Assembly: GCA_030077755.1 (NCBI GenBank)
Contig: JAQJZZ010000001.1
Coordinates: 248,001-312,000 of the forward strand
From: Filosporella fistucella
Lineage: Eukaryota > Ascomycota > Leotiomycetes > Helotiales
Length of the DNA: 64,000 bases
Reading direction: 5' to 3'
How positions within the stretch are numbered: position 1 is the stretch's first letter; each line of letters begins with the position of its first letter. Below, in pieces: positions 11,202-22,134 of this stretch. The notes under the pieces were generated by a model. It was not told the origin of the DNA. It did no database searches and was given only the letters and a program-made list of their open reading frames with translations. A program made the translations under genes and the position numbers.

Positions 11202-13028
11202 ATGAGCGACAATACACTGAGTTCGGTGACAGCCTCATTCTCCCAGCCTCAGCCTAAGCCCCCTCCCACTGGACAGGAGATAGACTTCGGCCGTCGCCTG
11301 GACGACTTCCAGGACTCCCAAAAGAGGCTCCAACACGAGATACAGGATGCATTTCCAAACGTGACAAGGTCGCAATATCGAAATGTCTATGTCCTCCTTT
11401 TAAGTTGGGAGCTCACAGACCCAAGGCTCCCAGTTTCGATCGAGGTCAACGACCTGTGTGATGTGTTCTCACTCCAGTACGGCTTCAATACGGAGAAGTG
11501 GAGTATACCGAATGCTAAATGCCACAATATGCTGTCTCGCAAAATCCTAGACTTCATCGCGATCGGTGACGACAACAGACGAGATTTGAAGATTGTTTAT
11601 TATGCTGGACACGGTTTCTTGACTAAAGGTCGACAGGCAGCTTGGTCAAAGTGAGTTTTTGAATGTTTTATTAAGTGATAGCTCACTGATGTGTCTAGTA
11701 TTGCAGACCGGCATCACGAACAATTCAGCCAACTCAAATGGTCCGGCATTCAAAACACCCTGGAAGAAGCACAATCTGATGTACTGCTGCTTTTGGATTG
11801 CTGTTCCTCTGGGACAGCGAATACAGATTCTGGAAAAGGGACAACAGAGCTCATTGCTGCTTGTGGTTTCAATGACATTGCCAATCCAGTTGGCGCATAC
11901 TCGTTTACTTCAGCTCTGATAACGGAACTGAAGCTTATGCGAACTACTTCCGGTTTCACAGTGGCCAATCTCTTCAACAACATCTTGAGCAGAGTTCAGC
12001 GCAATATGCCGTCTGACGTTGATTACTCAAGATCGCCGCTTCATGTTGTGCTTACTCAGGATTCGATGCTGCCTCGCAATATTCGCATCTCACCACAGCT
12101 TGCAGGAATGCGGTCGGAAAGAGAATCGAGAAGGAAATTGTGTTTGCAGAATCGCCCGGAACAAAGTACCGACCAAGTTCAAGTCGCAGAAAAAGCCAAT
12201 GACGCCCTCTTCTGGTTGGGCAATCACCACCCGGTCGATCATCTCAAAGCATATCAACAAGGGACCAGCAATTTCCGTCTCGATATCATTATATGGCTGG
12301 CCCAGTTCGAATCTCGAGCCGATTTAAATGTGCAGCGACTCGACAAGTGGTTACGCATGATACCATTGTCTGTTGAACGACTTCAAGTTGAGCATGGTAG
12401 TCATTGTCGCGATATAAGTGACTTCTTAGAAGACTTAGGCAGACGATACCAATTGTACGACTTCAGTCAAGTCGCTGACGTTAGAAGATATAGTAGTTTA
12501 ACTTCTCGAGATGCTCAGCAAGTTCTGTCGGTGGTCCGAAGAGACCTAACTTTGGCTCAGGCGGCTGCTAAAACAATCTCACTGGCCCTGGATAGACTTG
12601 AGAGGCAGCATAACATGTCCTCTCCTGGGACTGATGAGCTTAAAGTCGGTATTCAATCTCTTCAAGACCGGGCCAAGAAGCAAGAAAGGTCAACATTGGT
12701 GCTCATTATATTGACCGTCATATACCTTCCCTTTACCTATTTAGCTTCTCGTGCCTCAATGGGTTTCTCAGATGCTTCGCGGCCAGAACCTAGTGTGTCC
12801 GAGAACAGGGCTGTGCCGATAACATTACGCCCAATTTTATCTCCTGCCACTCCCAAAGCGGTGGCAGATCTCTTAATAGTGCAGGATATACTCACGAGAT
12901 ACAGTTTGAAATATGGTTACCTTGGTGAGACTCAAAGCCAGGTGGGCCATAAAAACTTGTCTGAAGCTTATTTTTGCCTGAGTATAACGGATTTCAGTCT
13001 CCACGGTGGCCAACCATCGCTATTATGA
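11202..13028 (+). CDS. Caspase-like (peptidase C14) protein with CorA-like membrane segment
   Basis: Predicted cysteine peptidase of the caspase/metacaspase clan. Exon 1 is 11202..11650, the intron 11651..11698 (48 nt, GTGAGT...TCTAG), exon 2 11699..13028; 592 residues. Catalytic His137 lies in IVYYAGHGF and catalytic Cys185 in LLLLDCCSSG, the family's spacing and context; the intron sits between them. After the caspase domain (about 55-270) comes a helical region and then, at about 482-499, a hydrophobic segment reading TLVLIILTVIYLPFTYLA. This closely resembles the first membrane helix of fungal CorA-like proteins (T-x-IYLP-x-TF). No prodomain or NB-ARC domain is present. I infer a membrane-associated protease, possibly a cell-death or stress effector; substrate unknown. 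The C-terminal 90 residues are unrecognised and could hide another intron. The flanks are AT-rich and gene-poor. Confidence 0.85.
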
Positions 13029-14309
13029 TGTAACTCCATCATAACTATAGCTGAAAGAAATGATAGAGAACCATCAATATTATAATGGTCTTCCATTTAT
13101 TTTAATATGGGATCCAGCTAGAAAAGTGACAAAATTGATATACAAAATTTGAGACCATATTGATGGATGGTTAGCCATAAAATTAATAAGATTTTGCTAC
13201 ATAAATGCTTGCTAATTTACAGAATCTAGAATGCTACAGTGTCATTGTGCCCAAATTGCCACTATTCCTGGTTTCGACTTACTTTCATAATAATAAGGAG
13301 GGATAGAGCAGAAGAGAGTTGACTTACTTTGGAGTTTACTTAGAAGAAAAGAAGAGAAAAGAGGAGGGAAGGAAGCCATCTGCTTATGGGGTGGGAGGAG
13401 GCTAGACCTTGAAACTAAGCCTGAAATTAGGGTAAATCTCTGTAAGTAGAGTAGAAAAGACTATGCTTAAGCTTCTTGCTTCCTAGACTACCTTCAGATT
13501 CTTATACGAGGAAAGGGACTCAAGGATATTATGAAAATCATTAAAAATTAGCAGAAACCGCAAGAAGCAAGAAAATAATGCCTTTATAAGATATACTTCG
13601 GATTTTTGGATTTTTGGATTTATATAAAAAGTATATAGCCATCACAATTATAGCTTATTTGATTAACTAAACTAATAGTAAAGTAAAAGGGTAGGATTTC
13701 ATTACTATTATAGCGGGATTATAGGTAAGGTTTAGTCATTTTACAAGAAGGTGGGATTCAGCTATCTTTATAATGGATATCCATCACTCTCTGCTTGCAT
13801 TAGGGTCAAATATTAGGGAGAAATCAAAGGAAAGGTGGGATCTATCATTATTACGGCTAAATCTATTATTAAAGTGATGGTGGGGATCACTATTGTGATG
13901 GCTTGTCACCGTGGGCGCCATACTCCTTTTTCCGCTGAAGGGGGTGTTTGATAAATTAATAATCATGTGTTTACGAGACGCCGCCCGCTGGAGATCCCCT
14001 AACTTCAGAGGTTGTTTGAACGAGCACTCGATCGCCTTGGTTTATGTGGCTGCGCCATGGGGCGGCATTTTTTTTGGGAGAATTGAGTCCCAAATGGGTG
14101 TGCTCGATACAGGATTTGAGATGTCAATTGATGCGGAGCATCTCGGGGCCTTATATGCCAAGTATTGACTGTCGTACTTTAGAAATAGAAAATATAGACG
14201 AAAACTTATCCACAGTAAAGTATTTGAAAATTTCCTGTCCAAATCAAAACCAAAGCGACAAGCCAATGAGCTGAATAGGTGGCATTTAATTGCTGGATAT
14301 AGCCTAAAA
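13029..14309. other. AT-rich intergenic region with degenerate repeats
   Basis: No gene supported. 13.03-13.9 kb is clearly richer in A/T than its surroundings, with many TA dinucleotides, as in decayed or RIP-mutated repeats. The part from 13.9 to 14.3 kb is more GC-rich, with short open frames and nothing recognisable. Confidence 0.5.
13689..13915. repeat. Degenerate GGTGGGAT(T/C)CA...TTATTA repeats
   Basis: Variants of a GGTGGGATYcatcTATTaTTA box start near 13689, 13751, 13834 and 13879. A related GGGATCCAGCTAG occurs near 13110. They are irregularly spaced and diverged, consistent with fragments of an old repeat. Confidence 0.4.
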
Positions 14310-16132
14310 CTATCTATCTTGGACCCAACCTGGGGCGATACTCAACTCCGCGCCCTTCTGCATCCACAGCCCAACATTGAAGCTATTCCACGGCTTGTTC
14401 GGATTCACAATCTGCAGATCAAATTCCTTAAACAGATATGTAGAAATCAGCATTTGTCTTTCTCTTCTTCGCAATCACACGAGAGCAGGGGCAAGAGCAA
14501 CTCACCTCAAAACACAACGTATTCAACTCCAACAACGCCACTGGCCTTCCCAAACACTGATATTTCCCGTATCCAAAATTCAAACCCACCACTTTCCGCA
14601 TATACACCAATTTCTCCTCATCCTCAATCAGCCATCTCTCAGGTCGGAACATATCCGCATCATCGCCAAACACTTTCTTGCTACGCTGGATACCCCAAAT
14701 CGCCCACGCCACCTTAGTATATGGAGGAATGTAATAATTCGTCCCATCTATAAAAACATTATCACCTTCCGCACCAGAAATCTTATTCATTCCTCCTGTG
14801 ACTGGAGGCCAGATCCTTAAGCCTTCTAGGATGATAGCTTGGAGATATGGAAGAGTAAGCCCTTCGCTGTATTTTATCACTGGAGTTGAGACCTTTCCTG
14901 CTGCGACTGCTGTGTCTATTTCGGCTTGGAGTCTTGTGTAAATAGGTGGGTTCGTTATAATGTAGAGGATGATGGCGCGGATAGCTGTCGCGATGGTATC
15001 GGAGCCGGCTATGAGTTGTAGGACGGACTCGGTCACGAGGTCCTTCTCAGAGAGGCCTTTGGAGATGAAGGAGGAGAGCATGTCTTGGTGGTGATGTCTT
15101 GTTTGGAGAAGAGTTCGTAGACGGATTTTCGGGCGATCCTGTGGGAATTTGGTTAGTACGTCGATCTTCCTCTGACGTTCGAGGAGACTTTGCAGGATTC
15201 AAGGAGAAACATGGCTGAGAGAGAGTCTGGAAGGGGATACATACCCCATCATCTTGCCAATTCCTTCCTCGCTAGTTTCAATTGGAAATAGTAACTTGTT
15301 CAACCATTCCAATCTTAAAATATCTCCCAGAATCTGTATTGGCATAGCCTTCAACATGACCGGGATCATTTGCTCCGTCGATTCAATATATCTAAACATA
15401 TCTTCATCGTTGATCAAACAGCCAAACGGAGATGCGAATGCGACGTCGGTGATGACATCCATGGTCAAGAATGCAGCTTTACGTGCCATATCAACTGGCT
15501 TGTATTCGCTTTCGGTGGAAAAATACTTGGTGCGGATGAGGTGCATGAAATTCTGGATGTTGGTGTTGATTGTGGGCTCTAGAGAGGGATTGGGTTTGCC
15601 AAAATACTGGGCTAGATCAGTACTTGCGTGACATAGAGGATACGGGACATGATTCTCACACCATCTGCCTTCTGCGCTCTTCTTTTTGTGTGACTCTCAT
15701 CGTGTATTAAACTAAATATGTTGTCTTCTCCTGGAGGCATACGAGCGCCGAGATACCAATCGGACTTTTGATCGAGCAGCACTTATTTTTATGATTAAGT
15801 CGGGAGAGCCTGTAACAAGTATGTTTGGGCCGAGTCGAGCAATAGATCCTACATCACGATCCATAAATTGTACTGAAACCCCTCCTGCTGATAGTGAAGG
15901 AATTACCGTATTTCTCGCAAACATCTGCCAACAACAGATTGTTTTCAGGGCCAACCACAAATGCATGGTATGCATACCACAAATCCGTAGAGCTCTCTAT
16001 CAGCGGTCCATCAAACGCCTTCAATTTCTGGAATTGAATCACGCATCTGACAAAATATCCGGCAACAAGCACCCCAACTATATATCATCGATACGCTGAT
16101 AGAACACCGAAAACATCGCTGCTGATTGTCAT
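14310..16132 (-). pseudogene. Cytochrome P450 (pisatin-demethylase-like group), inactivated
   Basis: Remnant of a haem-thiolate monooxygenase, normally bound to the ER membrane. Exons read 15907..16132, 15606..15660 joined through 15660..15848, 15245..15606, 14506..15138 and 14310..14426, with introns 15849..15906, 15607..15659, 15139..15244 and 14427..14505. Family motifs are intact: N-terminal hydrophobic anchor, SIARLGPNILVTGSPDL, I-helix AGSDTIAT, K-helix EGLRIWPP, and haem loop FGYGKYQCLG. Three lesions break it. A TGA at 16085-16087 replaces codon 16 of the anchor. The frame changes near 15765-15771, between ISAARS and KSDWYLGARMPPGEDN, where three family residues are also missing. The frame changes again near 15082-15086, between SVYELFSKQDITTK and (D)MLSSF. 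No intron can bypass any of these. Loss of function is very likely unless the assembly has errors. The original substrate is unknown. Confidence 0.85.
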
Positions 16133-17943
16133 CGTGGGCTTAACCCGAAAGACCTGACGAGACGATATTTTCAGAAGACAGCAGAGGAGCGGAGTATAGG
16201 TACTTCATATTTCATATCAGCAGAACAGCCCCTTATCTCCTCCCTTCAAAGAGGGGATTTTCAAAAGTCCTGTGCAATCCATGTCCCCTGCAAACGTGGT
16301 CTCAATGCTTGTTTCCACAGCAGGTAACCCACCAACCAGGTCCTCAGGAAAGCCATTTCGCCCCATCGAAACCAATCAGTGGCTTTTGCACAGGGTCGGG
16401 CCGCTGAAGAAAATACATTGTGCAGTCGGAGGCAAGGAAGGTGCAGTAAAACAGCTTTCTGGGCCTATAAGATGGCCGGTAGAAACCCTGGATATGTGGG
16501 TATCCCAGTCACGGGTGTGCGACCATGTAACCAGAGGTTTGGGAGTGACCCCAGATGGAGTATAATAGATACGGGGGACGAGAGTAGATGCAGTGACTAT
16601 CGATTTTACCGGGTTGATTCGATGGAAGAGTTGGAGCGGGGTATGGTACACACATATTCATGTTTGCTACTGACAGATGTAAGAGACAACGTAGAATTTC
16701 CTAATATATTCTGCGTTTGTTTCTGAGTATGTATGCCTGCATGTTCATAAAACCCTCTTCCTTCTGAATGTTGCCATTGTTCGTTCGGAATGGTTTGAAA
16801 AGGTAGAATGATTGCTTCACAAAGCTCGAGTGTTCATTCTCGTATGAAATTGTACGCTCAATCAAATGTCCGGGTCTAAACCTCATATGTCATTAATAAT
16901 TGACAATTAATCGACTAGTCACTCACTCACCAAGCTCAATGTGGCCACTAAACACCGCTCTGCTCAAACCTTCCGTTCAGCCACAGCAAGCACAGCATAT
17001 TTCACGTGGATTTTGGTTCATCGGGTACTTACATAGAACCTACCAGCCTTGTGCTACACACGATAACACAGTAACGCCACTCTTGTCACGGAAGACAGGT
17101 TTGGTGAGACAGAGAATGTCAATGAGATTAATATTCTGTGCGCATACCCATGAGAATCAGTCCATCGGCGAAGGGTTGTTGGAAATCGGTTGTACTATTG
17201 TGCTTCTCGACCAATTACGCCGATCTTGCCGAAAAACTTTGGGAGAAGGCTCTTGTCTTTTTTATAGTAAAGCACGCACGCCGTGCAGCACTCATGGGAT
17301 AGTCGGTTGAATGTTCTGCGAGGCAGTACTCGAAGTGGATCATGTGGAATAAGCTGTAACATCTTCAACAAGCATTCGTGCTCGACCTTTCCATCCCCTC
17401 TCGTAACACATACTGCCTCACCTTGAGGCAAGAGATGAACAAACGGAATTGTAGGTCTGCCAACTTCTGCTCGTGATAGCGATGTCAGTCTTGATATGAA
17501 GAAGGAGTTCAATATGGAAATCTGCCTGGTTGATGGACATGGAAACGCAAGCTCTTATTCGAGAATCAGATTCTGAGAAGGGAGAGAGGGGCAAGACACA
17601 TGCGTGTTTTGAGTGGAACGTTTGACAGCTCGGGTGGATAAGCGACTATGGGCAATCAGTAGACAAAGAATCGTAGGATGTAAAGATCAGAGGCTGAAAG
17701 TGATGAAGTCATTGACAGCAGCAAGAGGAGAGCGCTATGTATCCTAGAATACTGACCAGCTATCTGTAATAAATTTGGAAACAACATGACACCCCAATAA
17801 GCACAAATCTAGACAGAAGTTCTTCGAAGAAGGGTCTGAAAAGCCTAATATGATACTTAAGTCTTGAGAGGTAATTTCATGTTTTAACCTTCACATGAGT
17901 AGTCTTACAATACTGTGTTGTGTTATGCCACAGGCACAAAAAT
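16133..17943. other. Intergenic between P450 pseudogene and NADH dehydrogenase gene
   Basis: No gene supported. Overlapping open frames of about 90-136 codons occur on both strands (16.27-16.73, 16.9-17.5 kb) without recognisable motifs. The sequence has mixed composition and no simple repeats. It may hold further decayed material from the P450 locus, but I see no P450 or other domain motif. Confidence 0.5.
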
Positions 17944-19823
17944 CTAAAAGCGGGAAATATCCCTTCCGAATATCCAGTTGATAGACCTAGATGATCAGCG
18001 GCTATTAAATTTCAATTGATTGCGCGAACATACCAGTAAATGGGGATCAACAATTTGTTCCTCCAACTCACAGTTTGAGTTAGATATGCTCCTCTCCAAA
18101 TCAACCATGCCATTCTCCTACGCCAAGTTAGCATATGTCTGCTCGACGGAAGAAGCATGTACCCTTTCACCTCGTGCCCACCCTCGGCTTGCATGATAGC
18201 CTTCATATTCCCTAGATAGGTCATAACTCCAAGATTCTTGAAAGTAAAACCTTCCTTTTGCTGTAAAGTGCCTTTATTCATGGTCTTTCCCAGCCACTTT
18301 GCTTCCTGATTAGCAACTTGGGCAGTAGCAGGCAAGCTTGCACCCTCTAGAGAAGCAACATCTCCAAGAGCAAATACATCCCGCATGGTTGCCTCTGGTG
18401 CACCTTCGGCAGGAATAGGAGACCTATTTCGAGGTACCAGTTTGACCTGAAAGTGATCGTTGACCATGAGACCGCCAGTTTTCGGGTTCCTTTTGAGTGC
18501 CCACTTCCTGGAAGATGGCGCAGTAAGATTGGTCGATAGCGAGGCTGATGACTCGGGGTAAGTATGGACATCATCAAGAGCATTTTGAATGAAAGGATTC
18601 ATCATTAGACCTGTCGACCAGACACACATGCCGACTCCGATCTCACCCTCTTCTTTCGTCTTCAACGTGAAGCATCCACCATCCGCATCAGGGTCAGGAG
18701 AGCCTGGGAGTCCGGGGCGTAGAGATTCGATGTGATGCTCTGTCTTGATTTTGATGCCATCACGTTTGAAAAGATTGATGGCGTAAGTCGCAAGTGACGC
18801 ATCGAACATCGGGAGGATTTTGGGTGCGACATCGTAAATTGAGATCTTGATATGAGGAATGAGGCTGGGGTAGAGTTTTCTGAGATCTTCATGACAGAGA
18901 TCAAAGAGCTCAGCAGCAAATTCAACACCAGTAGCTGCAGGGCATTAGCATTTGTTGAGTGAGACTACGGATTTGACTTACGGCCACCACCAACTACTGC
19001 AAAATTCAAGATTTGATTTTTCAGCTCTTCCGAGGTCGTAGGTAGGGCAGCAGTTTCGAAACCTAGAATCTGATTAGAGGGTGTCACAACCTTTCAATAG
19101 ATAACCAACACTCAAGAATTCTTCTCCTAATTTTCCGAGCATCAACAACATCCTTCAGGAAGAAGGCATTTTCTCTGACACCTGGAGTCCCAAATGTTTG
19201 ACTGTAACATCCAACGGCAATAACAAGCTTGTCGTAATTCAACTCAAATATTTGTCCCTTCTTCTTCATACGATGTGATTGATCAGCCTCAGTCAAACTT
19301 CCAATTTCATAATTCTTGCCAGAAGCGTGCAAAGGTCTTCTAACTGTTGCCTCTTCCACAGCTATTTTCTTCTTATTAAAATTGACATCATCGGCCCATC
19401 CTTGAAAGAATTCGACCCCTTTACCACGTGCTCGAACAGATTCAAGTGTTGTCCTGAACTCAAGAGTCCCGACTGCGGTTGAGGCAAGGAGTGGTGTGAA
19501 GGCAAAGTAGGATCTGGGGGATACGACGACTGTTTGGAATTTCCTTTTATCAAGCTCCCGTGAAAGGACGAATCCGGACCAGCTGAAGAATGTCAACAGA
19601 GGTGTTGAAAATCAAAAGAGGTACTCACCCTGATCCTAAGATGACAACACGCTCCCGATCTATATGCCATTAGAACGAAATAGAAACTCCTGGTCAACGA
19701 CTTACCTCCTTTCGATGCATCAAGCTCTTGAGTTGAGACACCCCTTCGGAAGAGCAGCTTGAGAGCAGGACCTTGCGCGAAAGCACGTGAAGTTCGTCCA
19801 GAGTTATATATGACTGAAATCAT
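17944..19823 (-). CDS. Alternative (type II) NADH:ubiquinone oxidoreductase, mitochondrial
   Basis: Single-subunit, non-proton-pumping NADH dehydrogenase (NDH-2; NDI/NDE family) that passes electrons from NADH via FAD to ubiquinone at the mitochondrial inner membrane. Six exons: 19706..19823, 19629..19659, 19110..19582, 18982..19062, 18034..18934, 17944..17986; the introns are 46-47 nt. It encodes 548 residues. Residues 1-39 are basic with Ser/Arg and no acids until late, like a mitochondrial presequence. The FAD-binding dinucleotide fold starts at VVILGSGWSGFVL (44-56). The NADH fold is FAVVGGGPTGVEFAAEL (about 228-244). The conserved end IYWSINWIFGRDISRF appears only when the 47-nt intron 17987..18033 is removed, giving a 43-nt last exon. 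No EF-hand insertion is seen, so it is not the calcium-regulated form. Matrix or intermembrane orientation cannot be decided. Confidence 0.95.
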
Positions 19824-20476
19824 ATCTTCTAGAGAACTCTGACAAGAAGGGAATTCTCTGTATTTTATCAACAGTTCAAGTGGAATTCCACCTCGATGAC
19901 TCCGCAAGGGATTTGAAATTGCTTGGGAGGCTGTTGAGGTCCGACTTCCCCCGAGTCGCTTGTGATTAGGATGAGGTCACAGGTGCAACAACCCCAATTC
20001 AGCAGCAAATTCGCAGAGGAAAAGAAGTGATATTCATGTGATATTGGACACAGAAAGAAGTTTGAACATGTGAAGGGAGTACATAGAAGGTAGAGGTGAA
20101 TTTGGCATGTGGGGGAAATTTTCTGAAGACTTCTTCGGAGAAAAGTGACTTTCTGAAAGCGCTTGCCATAATTCGGGTCAAGCGGAGGATGAGGAAAGCT
20201 TGTGCATACAATTATGCGCGAATCTATCAGCAAATGCAGGATTCAATGCGGAACGACTGACAACACAGGTAACACTGGATGAAATACCACTCAGACATTT
20301 GAGGTTGTTTGTATGAGGTCGATGATAACCTGGAAGGAATCACCTGTTTGCGCAATGGAATACCCCGAATCGGCAGGGGTCATTCAACCTCGCTCGCAAG
20401 GCTGCAACTTTTGATTTCATAAACAAATGAGCATCCTCTTTTACATCCCACATAACAACAGCAATGACTTGAAGAG
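19824..20476. promoter_or_regulatory. Shared divergent promoter region
   Basis: 653 bp between the start codons of the NADH dehydrogenase gene (minus) and the next gene (plus). It presumably carries both promoters and 5' leaders. No clear TATA box or palindromic site stands out. Confidence 0.5.
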
Positions 20477-21333
20477 ATGGCGCCAATTCGTCGTTACCTC
20501 CGCATTACCAAATACTCGGTCCTCGAGTGTCGAATATATGTCGATAATCCTGTCCTTGCGGAGAGTTGGCTATTGAACCCCAGAAATCCAATTCTACCCC
20601 GCGTCATAGAAAGTGTTCAACCTCTGGTTCTTCCAAAGCTCCGGGAAGAAAATGAGCGTAGTAAGGGAAAGGGAAGCAAAAAGAAGGGAGTGAAGGATAC
20701 GGTCGTAGAAGGTACTATCAATATTACACAGGTTGGAGTATGTACTAAAGATTAGCAGACGATTTCGAGGTGTCCGTATTTCTCACAGATACCAGTACAC
20801 GCCATTCTCTCCTCACGAAACAGAAACACTTCAAAGAACCCAATAAAAAAGCCATCAAGTCGAATTCCTCCAAGCTTACCGGGACCACGAATGATACTGC
20901 TATTGAAGTTGAGGATATAACAGTCATCCGCAGGGAAGACAGCGAAGAGGAATTAAACCTGGAAGATCTACCAGCTGCAGAGGACGAATCAGATAACTCT
21001 CTATTTGTCAGTGATGAACCCCGCAGTTCCAAGAGACCAAGAGCTACAACAAACCCCGAATCCCCTCAATCAATCAATTCTGAGCCCCTCACGAAACGCA
21101 GAAGGGAAGGACAAGAGGACGCCGAGGGAAGTGAAGCTGGCGATGACAAGAAGAAGATGGCAATGGATACAACATACGAAGGATTTTCTATTTACGGCCG
21201 CGTATTGTGTCTTGTCGTCAAACGCAAGGATAGGATAGGAAAGGGTCCAGCAGGGTCAAGTGGAGGAGAAGCTGGCCAAGCTACGATGGAGAATTGGATC
21301 ACATCGACACAAATGCCTGTAGCAGATGAATAA
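20477..21333 (+). CDS. Conserved fungal protein of unknown function, probably nuclear
   Basis: Function not recognised. Exon 1 is 20477..20711, the intron 20712..20758 (47 nt, GTACTA...TTAGCAG), exon 2 20759..21333; 269 residues. The first 100 residues look like a folded, conserved domain: MAPIRRYLRITKYSVLECRI, then SWLLNPRNPILPRVIESVQP, and after the junction DDFEVSVFLTDTSTRHSLL. I have a general memory of similar fungal N-termini but no function attached to it. It continues into an acidic segment rich in Glu/Asp and then basic KRPRA and KRRREG clusters that could be nuclear signals. The last 60 residues contain a short hydrophobic stretch, YGRVLCLVVKR. The 47-nt intron is supported because it avoids a stop at 20755 and restores a continuous domain. 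Divergent from the NADH dehydrogenase gene. Confidence 0.75.
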
Positions 21334-22111
21334 GGATCGCGAAATCGACATGCGGGAAATGCACACTTCGGTCCCTTCCGCCTAAGACAAGCATGACCAT
21401 GGGCTGAGGATGAAGATATTGAAAGGCGGGGAACACGCGTCGAATGATTTATCGTCTTCAACATCCATACCTTTCACCAAGGCGAATATTCCCATCAGCG
21501 TGTTTGACAGCGGACGATCATTCAATATTCCACGCGTGATGTTGCCATTCCCACAAACAGGCTATTCTACACGACCAGATCAAAAGTGGAATGCGAGTTT
21601 CAGACCGTTGCTCAAACATCTTTCTCCCATACGACGAACCTATTTCGAGCATGCATATCGTATGTACGGGGCGTGCGGGCTCCCCGTAGGCCCGCTCGGC
21701 GATCAAGAAGATGCGATACGCGATGGTGCGGAGGGAACGTGCTGTCAAGGCGGCTCAGCGGTTCGTGAAACATCTGTGCGTTGTTGGTCGCGCAATCAGA
21801 TGCTTGGGAGGTGAGGTTTGTATGCACGGCTGGGGCAGGTAGAAGGTGTCGCGAGGGAATTATCATTGGGTAGATGGCCAAGGCTGTGGTTGTTTGAGAT
21901 GTTTCCGTATATCCGTACATGATGCTATCTTCTCGTGTTTTTTCTCGGAGGATTACGAAGCATGACAGGATGACATTGTTGACTACGGAGGTTTATGATG
22001 ATTCCATACGAGAAAAATCTTTCCTCTGCCGTTGATCAGACGGCCATCCCTTGTTTCGTTCATATTTCTGTAGATTCGACATCTTGCCCGAAAATCCCTC
22101 CCCGTCCAGAG

Positions 22112-22134
22112 CTACCTGCCTGCCTGCCTACCTG
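22112..22134. repeat. CCTG/CCTA tetranucleotide repeat
   Basis: CTACCTGCCTGCCTGCCTAC run in a pyrimidine-rich stretch. Confidence 0.8.

Noticed and set aside
21410..21814. 134-codon open frame downstream of the conserved 269-residue protein gene
   Set aside because: No recognised motif; overlapped by long frames on both strands, which suggests composition rather than coding.
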